From NCBI GenBank assembly GCA_027483345.1, contig JAIXUV010000207.1:1-33893 (forward strand): a stretch of DNA of 33,893 nucleotides, written 5' to 3'. The position numbers and the translations under genes are program-made. This DNA comes from Verrucomicrobiales bacterium. GTDB lineage: Bacteria; Verrucomicrobiota; Verrucomicrobiia; Limisphaerales; UBA9464. A model generated the notes under the pieces. It was given only the letters and a program-made list of their open reading frames with translations. It ran no database searches and was not told the DNA's origin. Positions 7,998 through 16,435 of this stretch are shown here, in pieces. Every line of letters begins with the position of its first letter. Positions within the stretch are counted from its first letter, which is position 1.

Positions 7998-8786
7998 GTG
8001 AAGACCTGGATCCCGCCGGAACGATTCCTCCCCTACCTGACCTGGAAGCAGGTGGACGCCCTGCCGCGGGACCGCACGCTGCTGGTGCTGCCGACGGCGG
8101 CGATCGAGCAGCACGGCCACCACCTGCCGCTCGCGACAGACACGCTGCTCAACAACCTGCTCCTGGGCCATGCGTTGAGGAAGGTGCCGGCCGACCTGCC
8201 GATCTACGCCTTGGCGCCCGTGTGCTATGGCAAGAGCAACGAGCACGTGGGTTTCCCGGGGACGCTGAGCGTGGGGCGGGACACCTTCGCCGCGGTGCTG
8301 AGGGACCTCGCGCGCAGCCTCGTGGCGGCGGGCTTCAAGCGGCTGGTCTTCTTCAACAGCCACGGCGGGAACCATTCCCTGCTCGACGTGATGGCGCGGG
8401 ACCTCCGCGACGAGTTCGGGATGCGGACGTTCTGCCTCTTCGGAGGAGGCGCGGCGAGCGGACTCGACCCGCAGGAGGCCGCGTATGGCTTCCACGCCGG
8501 CGAGGTCGAGACGTCGCTGCTGCTCCACGCCACGCCCGAGCTGGTCCACACGGACCGGTACACCGTGAACTACATCGCCCGTCTCGGCGACCCGGGCGTG
8601 CTCAAGCCGGAGTTCGCCTCGGCCACCTTCTCCTGGCTCACCCGGGACATCGCGCCGAGCGGCGTGATGGGCGACCCCACGCCGTCCTCCGCGGAGAAGG
8701 GCGAACGGTGGTGCGACGAGATGAGCTCCCGCGTCGCCGCGGCGCTGCAGGAGATGTATGCCTTCCGCGAGATCCTCGAACGCTGA
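7998..8786 (+). CDS. Creatininase-family amidohydrolase
   Basis: This 262-residue enzyme is of normal length for the creatininase family, which hydrolyses cyclic amides such as creatinine or acts on peptides (MftE). The metal-binding signatures are intact: IEQHGHHLPLATD at 36-48 (Glu37, His39, Asp48), NEHVGFPGTLS at 81-91, NSHGGN at 120-125 (His122) and HAGEVETS at 166-173 (His166, Glu169). There is no signal peptide, so it is cytosolic. It lies 25 bp after the FAD oxidase. No mycofactocin genes are nearby, which argues against an MftE role. In this operon a ring-opening step on a lactam or ureide-like intermediate is the simplest idea, but that is inference from family and neighbours. Confidence 0.9.
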   Translation: MKTWIPPERFLPYLTWKQVDALPRDRTLLVLPTAAIEQHGHHLPLATDTLLNNLLLGHALRKVPADLPIYALAPVCYGKSNEHVGFPGTLSVGRDTFAAVLRDLARSLVAAGFKRLVFFNSHGGNHSLLDVMARDLRDEFGMRTFCLFGGGAASGLDPQEAAYGFHAGEVETSLLLHATPELVHTDRYTVNYIARLGDPGVLKPEFASATFSWLTRDIAPSGVMGDPTPSSAEKGERWCDEMSSRVAAALQEMYAFREILER

Positions 8787-8841
8787 CCGACGGCGGCCCC
8801 GGCCGACGGCGGTCCGCCGCCGCCCGCATTCCTCTTCCGGG

Positions 8842-10554
8842 GTGCGCGTGGACCTCGGCGGCGGCGTGACGGTGGAACGCGGCGTCCGCCTGCGCCTGCC
8901 CGACGGCACCGAGCTGGTCTCCGACCACTACCGACCCGCCGCCGCCGGACCGCTGCCGACCCTGCTCGTGCGCCAGCCCTACGGACGCGCCGTCGCGACG
9001 ACCGTGGTGTACGCCCAGCCCAACTGGTTCGCGGCGCGGGGCTACAACGTCGTGATCCAGGACGTCCGGGGCCGCGGCGACAGCACCGGCACTTTCGTCC
9101 CGTTCGTGCATGAGGGCGCCGACGGCGCGGCCACGATCGACTGGCTGGCCGGACGTCCCGAGTGCGACGGACGCGTGGGGATGTACGGGTTCAGCTACCA
9201 GGGGATGACCCAGCTGCTGGCCGCAGCGGAACAGCCCGAGGCGTTGCGGTGCATCACGCCGGCGCAGACCGCGGGAGACCTCCACAACGGCTGGTTCTAC
9301 CACCATGGCGCCTTCCGACTCGCCTCGGGGATGGGATGGGCCGCGCAGATGCTCAAGGCGGACGCCCGACGCCTGCGGCTGCGCAAGGCCAGCGACGCCC
9401 TCGAGTCCGCGTGGGCGAACCTCGGAGCGTTGTACACGTCCACGCCCTACGGCGGCGCGCCGGTCCTCACCGCCCGCGGACTTCCCCGATACGCCCGCGA
9501 CTGGATGGAGCACCGCGAACCGGGTCCGTTCTGGAGGCGGCAGGACATCTCCGGACGCGAGTCCAGCATCCGGGTGCCGGCGCTGCACGTCTGGGGCTGG
9601 TTCGACACCTACCTGCATGGCAGCGAACTGCTCTACCGCGCGCTCTGCGAAGGGGCGGATCCGGGGGTGCGCGGAAGCCAATACCTGATCGCGGGTCCGT
9701 GGACGCACATCCCGTGGGGGCGCCATGCCGGCGAGGCGGACCACGGACCGGCCGCGGAGCTGGACACGGACGCGATCCTGCTGCGTTGGTTCAACCACTG
9801 GCTGAAGGGCTCGGGCGAGTTCGCGGCCGAGCCGCGGGTGCGGTCCTTCGCGCTCGGGGCCAACCGCTGGGAGACCACCGACCGCTGGCCGTTCGACGGC
9901 GACGGCGGCACGGAGACCACGCTGTTCCTCGGATCCGGCGGCCGCGCGAACTCCACCCGCGGAGACGGGGTGCTGACCGACATGCCATCGCCGGACGGCG
10001 CAACTCGCGACCAGTTCGTGTACGAGCCCGAGGTGCCAGTCGGCGGACCGGGTCCGGGCGGTGCGTCGGGCTGCTTCAACCAGTCCCGGGCCGACGCGAT
10101 GAACAACGAGCTCGTCTACACCGGACCGGTGCTCGAACGGCCGGTCCACGTGCGGGGATGCCCACGCGTCCGGCTCTTCGCCACCAGTCTCCGGGCGCAC
10201 GCGGACCTCTTCGCGAAGCTGGTCCGGGTGAGGCCGGACGGACGTTCCGAGAACGTGACCCACGGCATCGCGCGCAGCGGCCGGCTGTTCGGCGGGAAGG
10301 CGGGCGGATTCCGGGCGGACGCGGTGATGGAATGGGCCTTCCCGCTGGAACCGACGGACTGCGTGTTCGGGTCGGGGGACCGTATCCGGCTCGTCGTCGC
10401 CGGCAGCGCGTTCCCGCTCTACGACCGCAATCCCGGCTCCGACGTCCCTCCGCATCGGGCGACCTCGTGGGACTGGCTCCAGAACCAGCAGCAGGTCGTC
10501 CACGACGCGGCCCATCCGTCGGCGCTCGTGCTTCCCACCTTGAGGCCAACATGA
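8842..10554 (+). CDS. CocE/NonD family alpha/beta hydrolase
   Basis: This roughly 570-residue serine hydrolase resembles cocaine esterase and acyl-peptide or acylase enzymes. The N-terminal alpha/beta core contains VIQDVRGRGDSTGTF, then the nucleophile elbow GFSYQG with Ser118. WGWFDTYLHG carries the likely acid and GPWTHIPWG the catalytic His. The C-terminal part is the jelly-roll typical of the X-Pro dipeptidyl-peptidase/CocE class. GTG at 8842 is chosen because the open frame before it overlaps the creatininase and is Arg-rich; GTG at 8848 is also possible. There is no signal peptide, so it acts in the cytosol. Its stop overlaps the ATPase start by 4 bp (ATGA), so it is translationally linked to the transporter. 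The likely role is to cleave an ester or amide side chain of an imported compound. Confidence 0.85.
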   Translation: MRVDLGGGVTVERGVRLRLPDGTELVSDHYRPAAAGPLPTLLVRQPYGRAVATTVVYAQPNWFAARGYNVVIQDVRGRGDSTGTFVPFVHEGADGAATIDWLAGRPECDGRVGMYGFSYQGMTQLLAAAEQPEALRCITPAQTAGDLHNGWFYHHGAFRLASGMGWAAQMLKADARRLRLRKASDALESAWANLGALYTSTPYGGAPVLTARGLPRYARDWMEHREPGPFWRRQDISGRESSIRVPALHVWGWFDTYLHGSELLYRALCEGADPGVRGSQYLIAGPWTHIPWGRHAGEADHGPAAELDTDAILLRWFNHWLKGSGEFAAEPRVRSFALGANRWETTDRWPFDGDGGTETTLFLGSGGRANSTRGDGVLTDMPSPDGATRDQFVYEPEVPVGGPGPGGASGCFNQSRADAMNNELVYTGPVLERPVHVRGCPRVRLFATSLRAHADLFAKLVRVRPDGRSENVTHGIARSGRLFGGKAGGFRADAVMEWAFPLEPTDCVFGSGDRIRLVVAGSAFPLYDRNPGSDVPPHRATSWDWLQNQQQVVHDAAHPSALVLPTLRPT

Positions 10555-11336
10555 AGGACACCGACACCGGACAACCGCCGTTCATCACGCTCGGGAACGT
10601 GGCCAAGCGCTGGTCCAACGGCGTGACGGTGCTCGACGGCATCCGGCTCGAGGCGGCGCGGGGCGACTTCATCTCCCTGATCGGACCGAGCGGATGCGGC
10701 AAGTCGACGTTGCTGCGGCTGCTGTCCGGTCTCACGCCGATCAGCGGGGGCACGGTGACCATCGACGGCATGTCGCCGGTCGCGGCGCGGGAAATCATGT
10801 CGTTCATCTTCCAGGATGCGACGCTCCTGCCGTGGCGGACGGTTCAGGGCAACGTGGAGCTGGGCCTGGAACTGGCCGGCAACACCACCGCGGCGGCGCG
10901 GCGCGAGGCCTGCGACGGGCTGCTCCGGCTGGTGGGGCTTTCGGACGTGGCCGGGCACTATCCGCGGCAGCTCAGCGGCGGCATGAAGATGCGGGTCTCG
11001 ATCGCGCGGGCGCTGGCGACGCGTCCGAAGCTGCTGCTGATGGACGAGCCCTTCGGCGCGCTCGACGAGATGACCCGGGACTTCCTCAACGAGGAGGTGC
11101 TGCGGCTGCGCGAGGTGGACCGGTTCACGACCTTCTTCGTCACCCACAGCGTCGCGGAGGCGGTGTTCCTCTCGACGCGGATCCTGGTGATGAGCGCCAA
11201 GCCCGGGCAGGTAGCCCGGGAGATCGCCGTGCCGTTCCCGTTTCCCCGCACCTCGGCGCTGCGGAGCGCCCCGGAGTTCCTGGAGCGGGTGGGCGAGGTC
11301 AGCGCCGCGTTGCGCACCGTGAAGGGAGCCCATTGA
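10551..11336 (+). CDS. ABC transporter ATP-binding protein (nitrate/sulfonate/NMT1-type importer)
   Basis: This 261-residue nucleotide-binding subunit has every motif intact: Walker A GPSGCGKST (45-53), Q-loop FQDATLLPW (Gln88), signature LSGGM (141-145), Walker B LLLMDEP (161-167) and switch His199 in FVTHS. LPWRTVQGNV and MRVSIARALATRPKLL are characteristic of the SsuB/TauB/ThiZ group, which pairs with TauA/THI5-like binding proteins. It energises the permease encoded 19 bp downstream and overlaps the preceding hydrolase by ATGA. It is the only such ATPase in the window, yet three NMT1-type binding proteins are present, so it may serve more than one of them. Confidence 0.93.
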   Translation: MKDTDTGQPPFITLGNVAKRWSNGVTVLDGIRLEAARGDFISLIGPSGCGKSTLLRLLSGLTPISGGTVTIDGMSPVAAREIMSFIFQDATLLPWRTVQGNVELGLELAGNTTAAARREACDGLLRLVGLSDVAGHYPRQLSGGMKMRVSIARALATRPKLLLMDEPFGALDEMTRDFLNEEVLRLREVDRFTTFFVTHSVAEAVFLSTRILVMSAKPGQVAREIAVPFPFPRTSALRSAPEFLERVGEVSAALRTVKGAH

Positions 11337-11355
11337 AACCCCGGACACCGATCCC

Positions 11356-12147
11356 ATGAAGAAGCTCCTGAAGGAGGCCGCCTGGCCCGCCGCCGTTTTC
11401 CTGGCCGTGCTCGCGCTCTGGCAGGGCGCCTGCACCGTCTTCCGGATCCCGCCCTACGTGCTGCCGTCGCCGCCGCAGGTCTTCGCCACGGTGGTGGAAC
11501 GCCATGCGAACCTCGTCGCCGCCTTCCGCATCACCGCCGTCGAGGCCGTCGGCGGCTACCTCATGAGCATCGTCGTCGGCGTCCTCGTCGCGCTCGTCTT
11601 CGCCCAGAGCCCGGTGGTGCGACGCTCCCTGTTCCCCTACACCATCCTGCTCCAGACCGTGCCCATCGTGGCCGTCGCGCCGCTCATCCTGATGTGGTTC
11701 AAGTCGGGCGCCTCGAGCGTGATGCTGGTGGCGTTCATCATCTGCGTCTTCCCGATCATCGCCAACACGACCCAGGGACTGATCAGCGTGCCGCGCAACC
11801 TCGTGGACCTCTTCGCCATGGCGAACGCCTCCCGCGCCAGCCAGCTGCTGAAGCTCCGCCTGCCCCACGCCTTGCCGTCCCTGTTCGTCGGTCTGCGCAT
11901 CTCCGCCGGCCTCTCGGTCATCGGCGCGATCACCGGCGAGCTGTTCGCCAGCTCCAACGCGGTCGGCGAAGGCGGCCTCGGCTACTCGATCACCTACGCC
12001 AACAGCCAGCTCCAGACCGACTACCTCTTCGCGCTGGTCATCACCACCAGCGTGATGGGCTGCCTCTTCTTCTTCACCGTCACCGGGCTCGAATGGCTCT
12101 GCCTCCGCCATTGGCACGAGTCGGCGATGAAGGTGGATGCGGACTGA
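11356..12147 (+). CDS. ABC transporter permease (SsuC/TauC/ThiX-like)
   Basis: This 263-residue inner-membrane protein has about six hydrophobic segments: WPAAVFLAVLALW near the start, then VGGYLMSIVVGVLVALVF, LQTVPIVAVAPLILMWF, VMLVAFIICVFPIIA, a glycine-rich GLSVIGAITGELF and ALVITTSVMGCLFFF. The coupling loop after ANASRASQLLKLRLPHALP matches the EAA-type motif that docks on the ATPase. Length and motifs fit BPD_transp_1 permeases that work with NMT1/TauA-like binding proteins. It lies 19 bp after the ATPase and 4 bp before the binding protein, giving a complete importer in the order ATPase, permease, binding protein. Confidence 0.92.
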   Translation: MKKLLKEAAWPAAVFLAVLALWQGACTVFRIPPYVLPSPPQVFATVVERHANLVAAFRITAVEAVGGYLMSIVVGVLVALVFAQSPVVRRSLFPYTILLQTVPIVAVAPLILMWFKSGASSVMLVAFIICVFPIIANTTQGLISVPRNLVDLFAMANASRASQLLKLRLPHALPSLFVGLRISAGLSVIGAITGELFASSNAVGEGGLGYSITYANSQLQTDYLFALVITTSVMGCLFFFTVTGLEWLCLRHWHESAMKVDAD

Positions 12148-12151
12148 ACCC

Positions 12152-13165
12152 ATGAACCTCCCACGCCTCCACCTCCGCACGGCCGCGCTGCTGCCGTCGC
12201 TGCTGCTCGCCCTGGCCGCCTCCCTCCGTTGCCTCGGCGCGCAGCCGGCTTCCAAGGTCGAACCGGCTTCCGCGCCGGTGCCGGTCACCTTCCAGCTCGA
12301 CTGGAAGCCCAACGCCCAGTTCGCGGGCATCCTCCTCGCGAAGGAACGCGGCTGGTACCGGGAGGCCGGAATCGACCTCTCCGTCCGGCCCATCCCGCCC
12401 GACGAATCGGTCGTCCGCAGCGTGGTCACCAACCGCCTCTGGCTCGGCTGCGCCGAGAGCGGCGTCCTGCTTCCCGCCCGCGCCCGCGGGGAACCGATCC
12501 AGGTGGTCGGCACCATGCTCCAGGGTTCCCCGATGTGCCTCATCAGCCTCCGGTCCGCCCGGCTCCGCCGACCCTCGGACCTGCGTGGACGCCGCATCGG
12601 GGTCCACGCGGACGGCAACGACGCGATCGACTTCGTGCTGCGCCCGGCTGGGCTGGACCGGACCTCGGTGCGGGTCGAGGTGATGCCCTACGACACCACG
12701 CCGCTGCTGGAGGGCCGCTTCGACGCCGTACAGGGGTACTCGGTGGACGAGGCGATCGAGCTCCGGCTGGCCGGACACGACGTCGACCTGATGTTCTTCC
12801 ACGACCACGGCTACGCGGCGTACGCGCAGGTCTATTTCACCTCGGAGGCGATGCTGGCGGAGCGGCCCGACCTGGTGCGGCGGTTCCTCGAGGTGTCCGC
12901 CCGTGGATGGAAGACGGCCGCCCGCGAGCGGGACGCCGCGGTGTCGGTCATCCTCGCCGGCGGGATCCACGACACGGACCGGATCCACCAGCGGAAGGCG
13001 CTCGACGCGCTGGTTCCGCTGCTGACCCGCGAGGGCGGCCGCAACAGCCACGGACGGATGCGGAAGGCGACCTGGGAGAAGGCCGTGGACGACTTCAACG
13101 CGCTCCCGACGGCGGCGAGGAAGATCACGGTGGACGAACTGGTCCGTTTCGAGTTCCAGCGCTGA
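12152..13165 (+). CDS. NMT1/THI5-type ABC solute-binding protein
   Basis: This 337-residue periplasmic protein begins with a signal peptide (about 1-30, hydrophobic LLPSLLLALAASL). The mature part opens VTFQLDWKPNAQFAG (45-59) and GWYREAGIDL, matching THI5/ThiY-like pyrimidine-precursor binding proteins (family LDWxPNxxHxG). DLRGRRIGVHADGND and YDTTPLLEGRFDAVQGYSVDE are the usual hinge regions. It is the cognate receptor of the importer at 10551-12147. It differs from the two binding proteins on the other strand, which carry a WxPxPEHGG motif. ATG at 12152 is used, 4 bp after the permease stop; ATG at 12137 would overlap it. It is the last gene of the run, and no convincing terminator follows in the 219 bp before the convergent glycosyltransferase. 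Confidence 0.88.
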   Translation: MNLPRLHLRTAALLPSLLLALAASLRCLGAQPASKVEPASAPVPVTFQLDWKPNAQFAGILLAKERGWYREAGIDLSVRPIPPDESVVRSVVTNRLWLGCAESGVLLPARARGEPIQVVGTMLQGSPMCLISLRSARLRRPSDLRGRRIGVHADGNDAIDFVLRPAGLDRTSVRVEVMPYDTTPLLEGRFDAVQGYSVDEAIELRLAGHDVDLMFFHDHGYAAYAQVYFTSEAMLAERPDLVRRFLEVSARGWKTAARERDAAVSVILAGGIHDTDRIHQRKALDALVPLLTREGGRNSHGRMRKATWEKAVDDFNALPTAARKITVDELVRFEFQR

Positions 13166-13384
13166 TCCGAGCGATGCAGAGGGATTGGCACGCAGAGCCG
13201 CGAAGCAGCAGTGAACGGGAAGGAAGCCGCGGTTCTCCCGTCATGGAAACCCACCCCGGTTGGTGTTCGCTGATTCGGTCCCGGAACCGGCGCTCCGTTG
13301 GGGTCGTCGCATGTTCGCGTGATGTGGGTCCCCGCAGCCCCGCAGCCATGGGCTGGACCGTTCCGCGGATCGCCCGGACACGGG

Positions 13385-14605
13385 TCAGGGACGGCGGGCG
13401 CAGGACTCGGTGAAGTCCACCGCCCGGGCGGCGACGGAGCGCCAGTCCAGTTCACGGGCCACCCGCGCGGAGGCGGCGAGTCCCCAGGCACGCCGGGTCT
13501 CCCGGGGGAGTTCCAGCGTCTCCAGAAGCACACGGGCGAAGCCGGCGCCGTCCCATCCGGAGAACCGCAGGGCGGGCTCGCCGGCGAAGTAGCGTCCGAG
13601 GTTCTCGAGCGGCGTGCTGACACAGGGGATGCCGCATCCGAGGTATTCCACCGCCTTCGCCACGAACGCGCAGTGGACCCCCTGCGAGGCCTCGTAGGGC
13701 ACGATCCCGACGGTCGCCGACCGGAGTTCCCGGGCCACCTCGCCGTACGGGATGAACCCCGTGGTCTCCAACCGCACGCCGGGGGCCGCCGACCGGACGT
13801 CTGCGACAAAGCGCGCCAAAGCCGGCGTCTCACGTCCCACGAACCGGAACCGCACCCCGGGTCGCGCAGCGTGCACACCCAACACCGCCTGGCGGGCGAT
13901 CGGTCCCAGGTGATGCTGGTCGAAGGAGCCATGCATCACGACCGAAGGCTCGCGCACAAGGTCCGCGGAATCCTCCGCTTCCGGCGTGAACAGCCGGGAA
14001 TCGTAGCCGTACTGGATCGCGCACACCTTCGACGCGGGATAGCCGGTGGCGATGAAGCGTTCGGCCAACGGCGTGGAGACGGTCATCACGCCCTCCGCCC
14101 GGAGCCTTCGGGGCATCGACATCTCGAAGCGGTTCAGCGCGGAGACGAACCCGGTCCGCGTGAACGGCGCGGGCCACGTCTCCATGAACCCGGTGAGGTA
14201 GTCCAGGAAGTTGAGCACGATCGGGACGCCCCAGCGCCGGCGCAGGTTGCCGGCGGCGACGCCGGAGATCGTGTGCTGTGCGAGGACCACGTCGAAGCGG
14301 CCCGAGCCGGGTGATGCCTGTTCGAGTCCGCGGCGGACCCGTTCGGCATGTCGGGTCAGCGCGGTCGGGTACAGGAGGTACTTGAGGTTGCGCAGGCGGG
14401 TGTAGCGTCCCATTTCCCAGGCGGTGAACGGGTGGACCCGGACACCGAAACGGCGGGCGACGGCGGTGGCGTCGGGGAAGTCGGGACAGAGGAGGTGGAC
14501 CTCGTGTCCGCGTCGGACGAACTCCTCCACGAGGTAGGGCGCCTCGGCGGAGCCGCCGCCGCTGGGCGGGTGGAAGGGCTCATGGGTCAGGAACGCGACG
14601 CGCAT
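13385..14605 (-). CDS. Glycosyltransferase, GT-B fold (GT4-like)
   Basis: This 406-residue protein probably transfers a nucleotide-activated sugar onto an envelope polysaccharide or lipid acceptor at the inner face of the cytoplasmic membrane. The N-terminal Rossmann half starts MRVAFLTHEPFHPPSGGGSAE, with a glycine-rich acceptor loop, followed by GHEVHLLCPD. The C-terminal donor half has VVMHGSFDQHH, RFVGRE, TGFIPYGEV and SAVGI-like IVPYEASQGVHCAFVAKAVEYLGCGIPCVST, where the usual E-x7-E region is only partly recognisable. There is no signal peptide. It lies 43 bp downstream of the M20 deacylase on the same strand and could share its transcript. The donor and acceptor are unknown. The sugar epimerase at 23914 is a possible supplier but is not adjacent. 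Confidence 0.82.
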   Translation of the reverse strand: MRVAFLTHEPFHPPSGGGSAEAPYLVEEFVRRGHEVHLLCPDFPDATAVARRFGVRVHPFTAWEMGRYTRLRNLKYLLYPTALTRHAERVRRGLEQASPGSGRFDVVLAQHTISGVAAGNLRRRWGVPIVLNFLDYLTGFMETWPAPFTRTGFVSALNRFEMSMPRRLRAEGVMTVSTPLAERFIATGYPASKVCAIQYGYDSRLFTPEAEDSADLVREPSVVMHGSFDQHHLGPIARQAVLGVHAARPGVRFRFVGRETPALARFVADVRSAAPGVRLETTGFIPYGEVARELRSATVGIVPYEASQGVHCAFVAKAVEYLGCGIPCVSTPLENLGRYFAGEPALRFSGWDGAGFARVLLETLELPRETRRAWGLAASARVARELDWRSVAARAVDFTESCARRP

Positions 14606-14648
14606 GGCGGATGGGGATCCTGGGCTTTCCTGACGTGCCGGTTCCGGC

Positions 14649-15791
14649 TCAGGCCTGTTCCCGCAGGAAGCGGGTGAGGATGGCCGACGCCTTCTCGAGG
14701 GACCTCACCTCCACCCATTCGTCCTCGGTGTGGGCCTGGGCGATGTCCCCGGGGCCGAACACCACCGCGGGCGTGCCGGCGGCGGAAAGCGGGGCGGCGT
14801 CGGTGAAGTAGTGGACGCCGATGGTCTTCCTGCGGCCCGCGGCGCGGGTCAGCGCGGCGACCAGCGGCAGTTCCGGGTCGGTGTCGAGCGGTTCGCACGG
14901 GGCGGTCCGTAGGTTGTCGAAGCCCGCCTTGAGGCGGTGCCGACGCAGCAAGGCCGTGATCTCACGACGGACACCGGCCTCGGTCTCGCCCGGCAGGGTG
15001 CGCCGGTCGATGGCGATGACGCAGTCCGCCGGCACGATGTTGGGCTGCCGTCCGCCGGCGATGCGCCCGACGTTGACCGTGGGGCGGCCGAGCCTGGGAT
15101 GCGGCTTCCGCGAGGCGAGTTCCTTGGCGTAGTCCTCCTCGAGGGCGAGGACGATGCGGGCCATGTCGGCGACGGCGTTGCGCCCGAGATGGGGCGTCGC
15201 GCCATGGGCCGCCCGACCCACGGAACGGAGCTGCAGCCAGACGTCCCCCTTGTGGGCCGTGACCACCTCGAGCCCGGTCGGCTCGCCGACGATCGCGAGG
15301 TCCGCCCGGCCACCGGTCCGCGCGAAATGCCGGGAACCGAGCTGCATGTTCTCCTCGTCGGCGAGGCCGATGAAGACGATCTCGGTGTCCCGCGGCCGCA
15401 GGCCGGATGCGGCGAGGTCGAGGAGCGCCTGGAAATAGGCGGCCACCGAACCCTTGGTGTCGCAGGCCCCACGACCGTGGACCCGGCCGACGACGACACG
15501 GGGACGGAGCTGCCCGGACAAGGCGGGTTCGCCGACGGTGTCGAGGTGGGGGGCGAGGAAGAGGCGTCGGCGGGGACGTCCGGCGGGGACCATCCGGACG
15601 ACGAGGTTCTCACGGCCTGGCGCGACCGTCTGGCGTTCCACGTCGAGGCCTGCCTTGGTGGCGAGGTCGGCGAGGTGGGCGGCCACGCGGTGTTCCCCGG
15701 TCAGCTCCGGATCCTGGAGGAAGGCGGGATTGACGCTCGGCAAGGCGATCAGGTCGCAGAGCAGGCGGACGATGGGAGCCGGTGCAGGCAC
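14649..15791 (-). CDS. M20-family deacylase (ArgE/DapE-like)
   Basis: This 380-residue di-zinc hydrolase removes acyl groups from amino-acid-type substrates; acetylornithine deacetylase and succinyl-diaminopimelate desuccinylase are the best-known members. The metal site is visible: PHLDTVG at 81-87 (His82, Asp84), GRGACDTKGS with Asp111, DEEN with the Glu146-Glu147 pair, and GEPTG with Glu170. The lid domain contains GRAAHGATPHLGRNA, with the His that reaches the neighbouring active site. GTG at 15791 is chosen because family members begin a few residues before the LIALPSVNP helix. An ATG at 15896 would add 35 basic, non-conserved residues. No other arginine or lysine biosynthesis gene is near, so the true substrate is open. 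Confidence 0.88.
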   Translation of the reverse strand: MPAPAPIVRLLCDLIALPSVNPAFLQDPELTGEHRVAAHLADLATKAGLDVERQTVAPGRENLVVRMVPAGRPRRRLFLAPHLDTVGEPALSGQLRPRVVVGRVHGRGACDTKGSVAAYFQALLDLAASGLRPRDTEIVFIGLADEENMQLGSRHFARTGGRADLAIVGEPTGLEVVTAHKGDVWLQLRSVGRAAHGATPHLGRNAVADMARIVLALEEDYAKELASRKPHPRLGRPTVNVGRIAGGRQPNIVPADCVIAIDRRTLPGETEAGVRREITALLRRHRLKAGFDNLRTAPCEPLDTDPELPLVAALTRAAGRRKTIGVHYFTDAAPLSAAGTPAVVFGPGDIAQAHTEDEWVEVRSLEKASAILTRFLREQA

Positions 15792-15992
15792 GGTGATGGG
15801 AGGATACAGCGGCCGTGGGACAATTCGAATCCGGAAACGGGAAATGCTCCCGGAACGGACACGCGACCGGTGGAGCCGGGCTTCACATGCGGGCATCAGG
15901 ACAAAGCGGGAGTTCCCAGACGCCCGGACGGATCCGCATGCCGGTGTTCGGATTCCAACCCGCGGGGGGGGAATGGCGGGCCCATCCCGCCT

Positions 15993-16259
15993 TCAGCCGG
16001 TGATCACCTTGCGTACCTTGCGGTACAGCCTCGCCAGGAAGCTGTTGGAATACTCGGGGCGGCCAACGAGGTCCTGGCCGCCATCGCCGGCGCCGCGACC
16101 GGTCGAACGACCGCATTGGGGACAGAAGGTGTAGTACCGTGCCACCGGATCGCCACAAGCCCGACACACACGGAACAGATCGCGCCCGCATTGCTGGCAA
16201 TTGCGGCAATCCAATGGGTTGAGCGCTTCGCAATAATCGCAAAGTGTCGCGTTGGGCAT
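15993..16259 (-). CDS. Small double zinc-ribbon protein
   Basis: This 88-residue protein carries four CxxC pairs: C7/C10, C21/C24 (with C18 nearby), C32/C35 and C46/C49. That is enough for two zinc sites of the DZR/zinc-ribbon kind. The C-terminal part (SNSFLARLYRKVRKVITG) is basic and amphipathic and could touch membrane or nucleic acid. An AAGGGG lies about 13 bp before the ATG. Such short ribbons are often found alone or fused to larger domains, and no function can be assigned. Its stop is followed at once by a GC-rich hairpin (15975-15991) and an 8-G run without a T tract. Confidence 0.72.
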   Translation of the reverse strand: MPNATLCDYCEALNPLDCRNCQQCGRDLFRVCRACGDPVARYYTFCPQCGRSTGRGAGDGGQDLVGRPEYSNSFLARLYRKVRKVITG

Positions 16260-16435
16260 GATGGTCGAAATCCCCTTGTCCCGGCGGGATCAATATCCGC
16301 GGAGGTGAAGTGGACCCAGACGCGGTTCCGCAGACTGGATCATTTACCGGGTTCTAAGGACGGTCTCGCAGCGTGCTTCCCGTTGCCAGAAGTAATTTCC
16401 CGGCTCATTTAGGCCGAGTACCCGTGGGGCCGGAC

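Noticed and set aside
13188..13240. CACGCAGAGCCGCGAAGCAG as a second copy of the 2909-2994 repeat
   Set aside because: Similarity is loose and no inverted arm was found, so it was not called as a repeat.
15815..15845. TTCGAATCC resembling a tRNA T-arm
   Set aside because: No acceptor stem, anticodon arm or CCA surrounds it.
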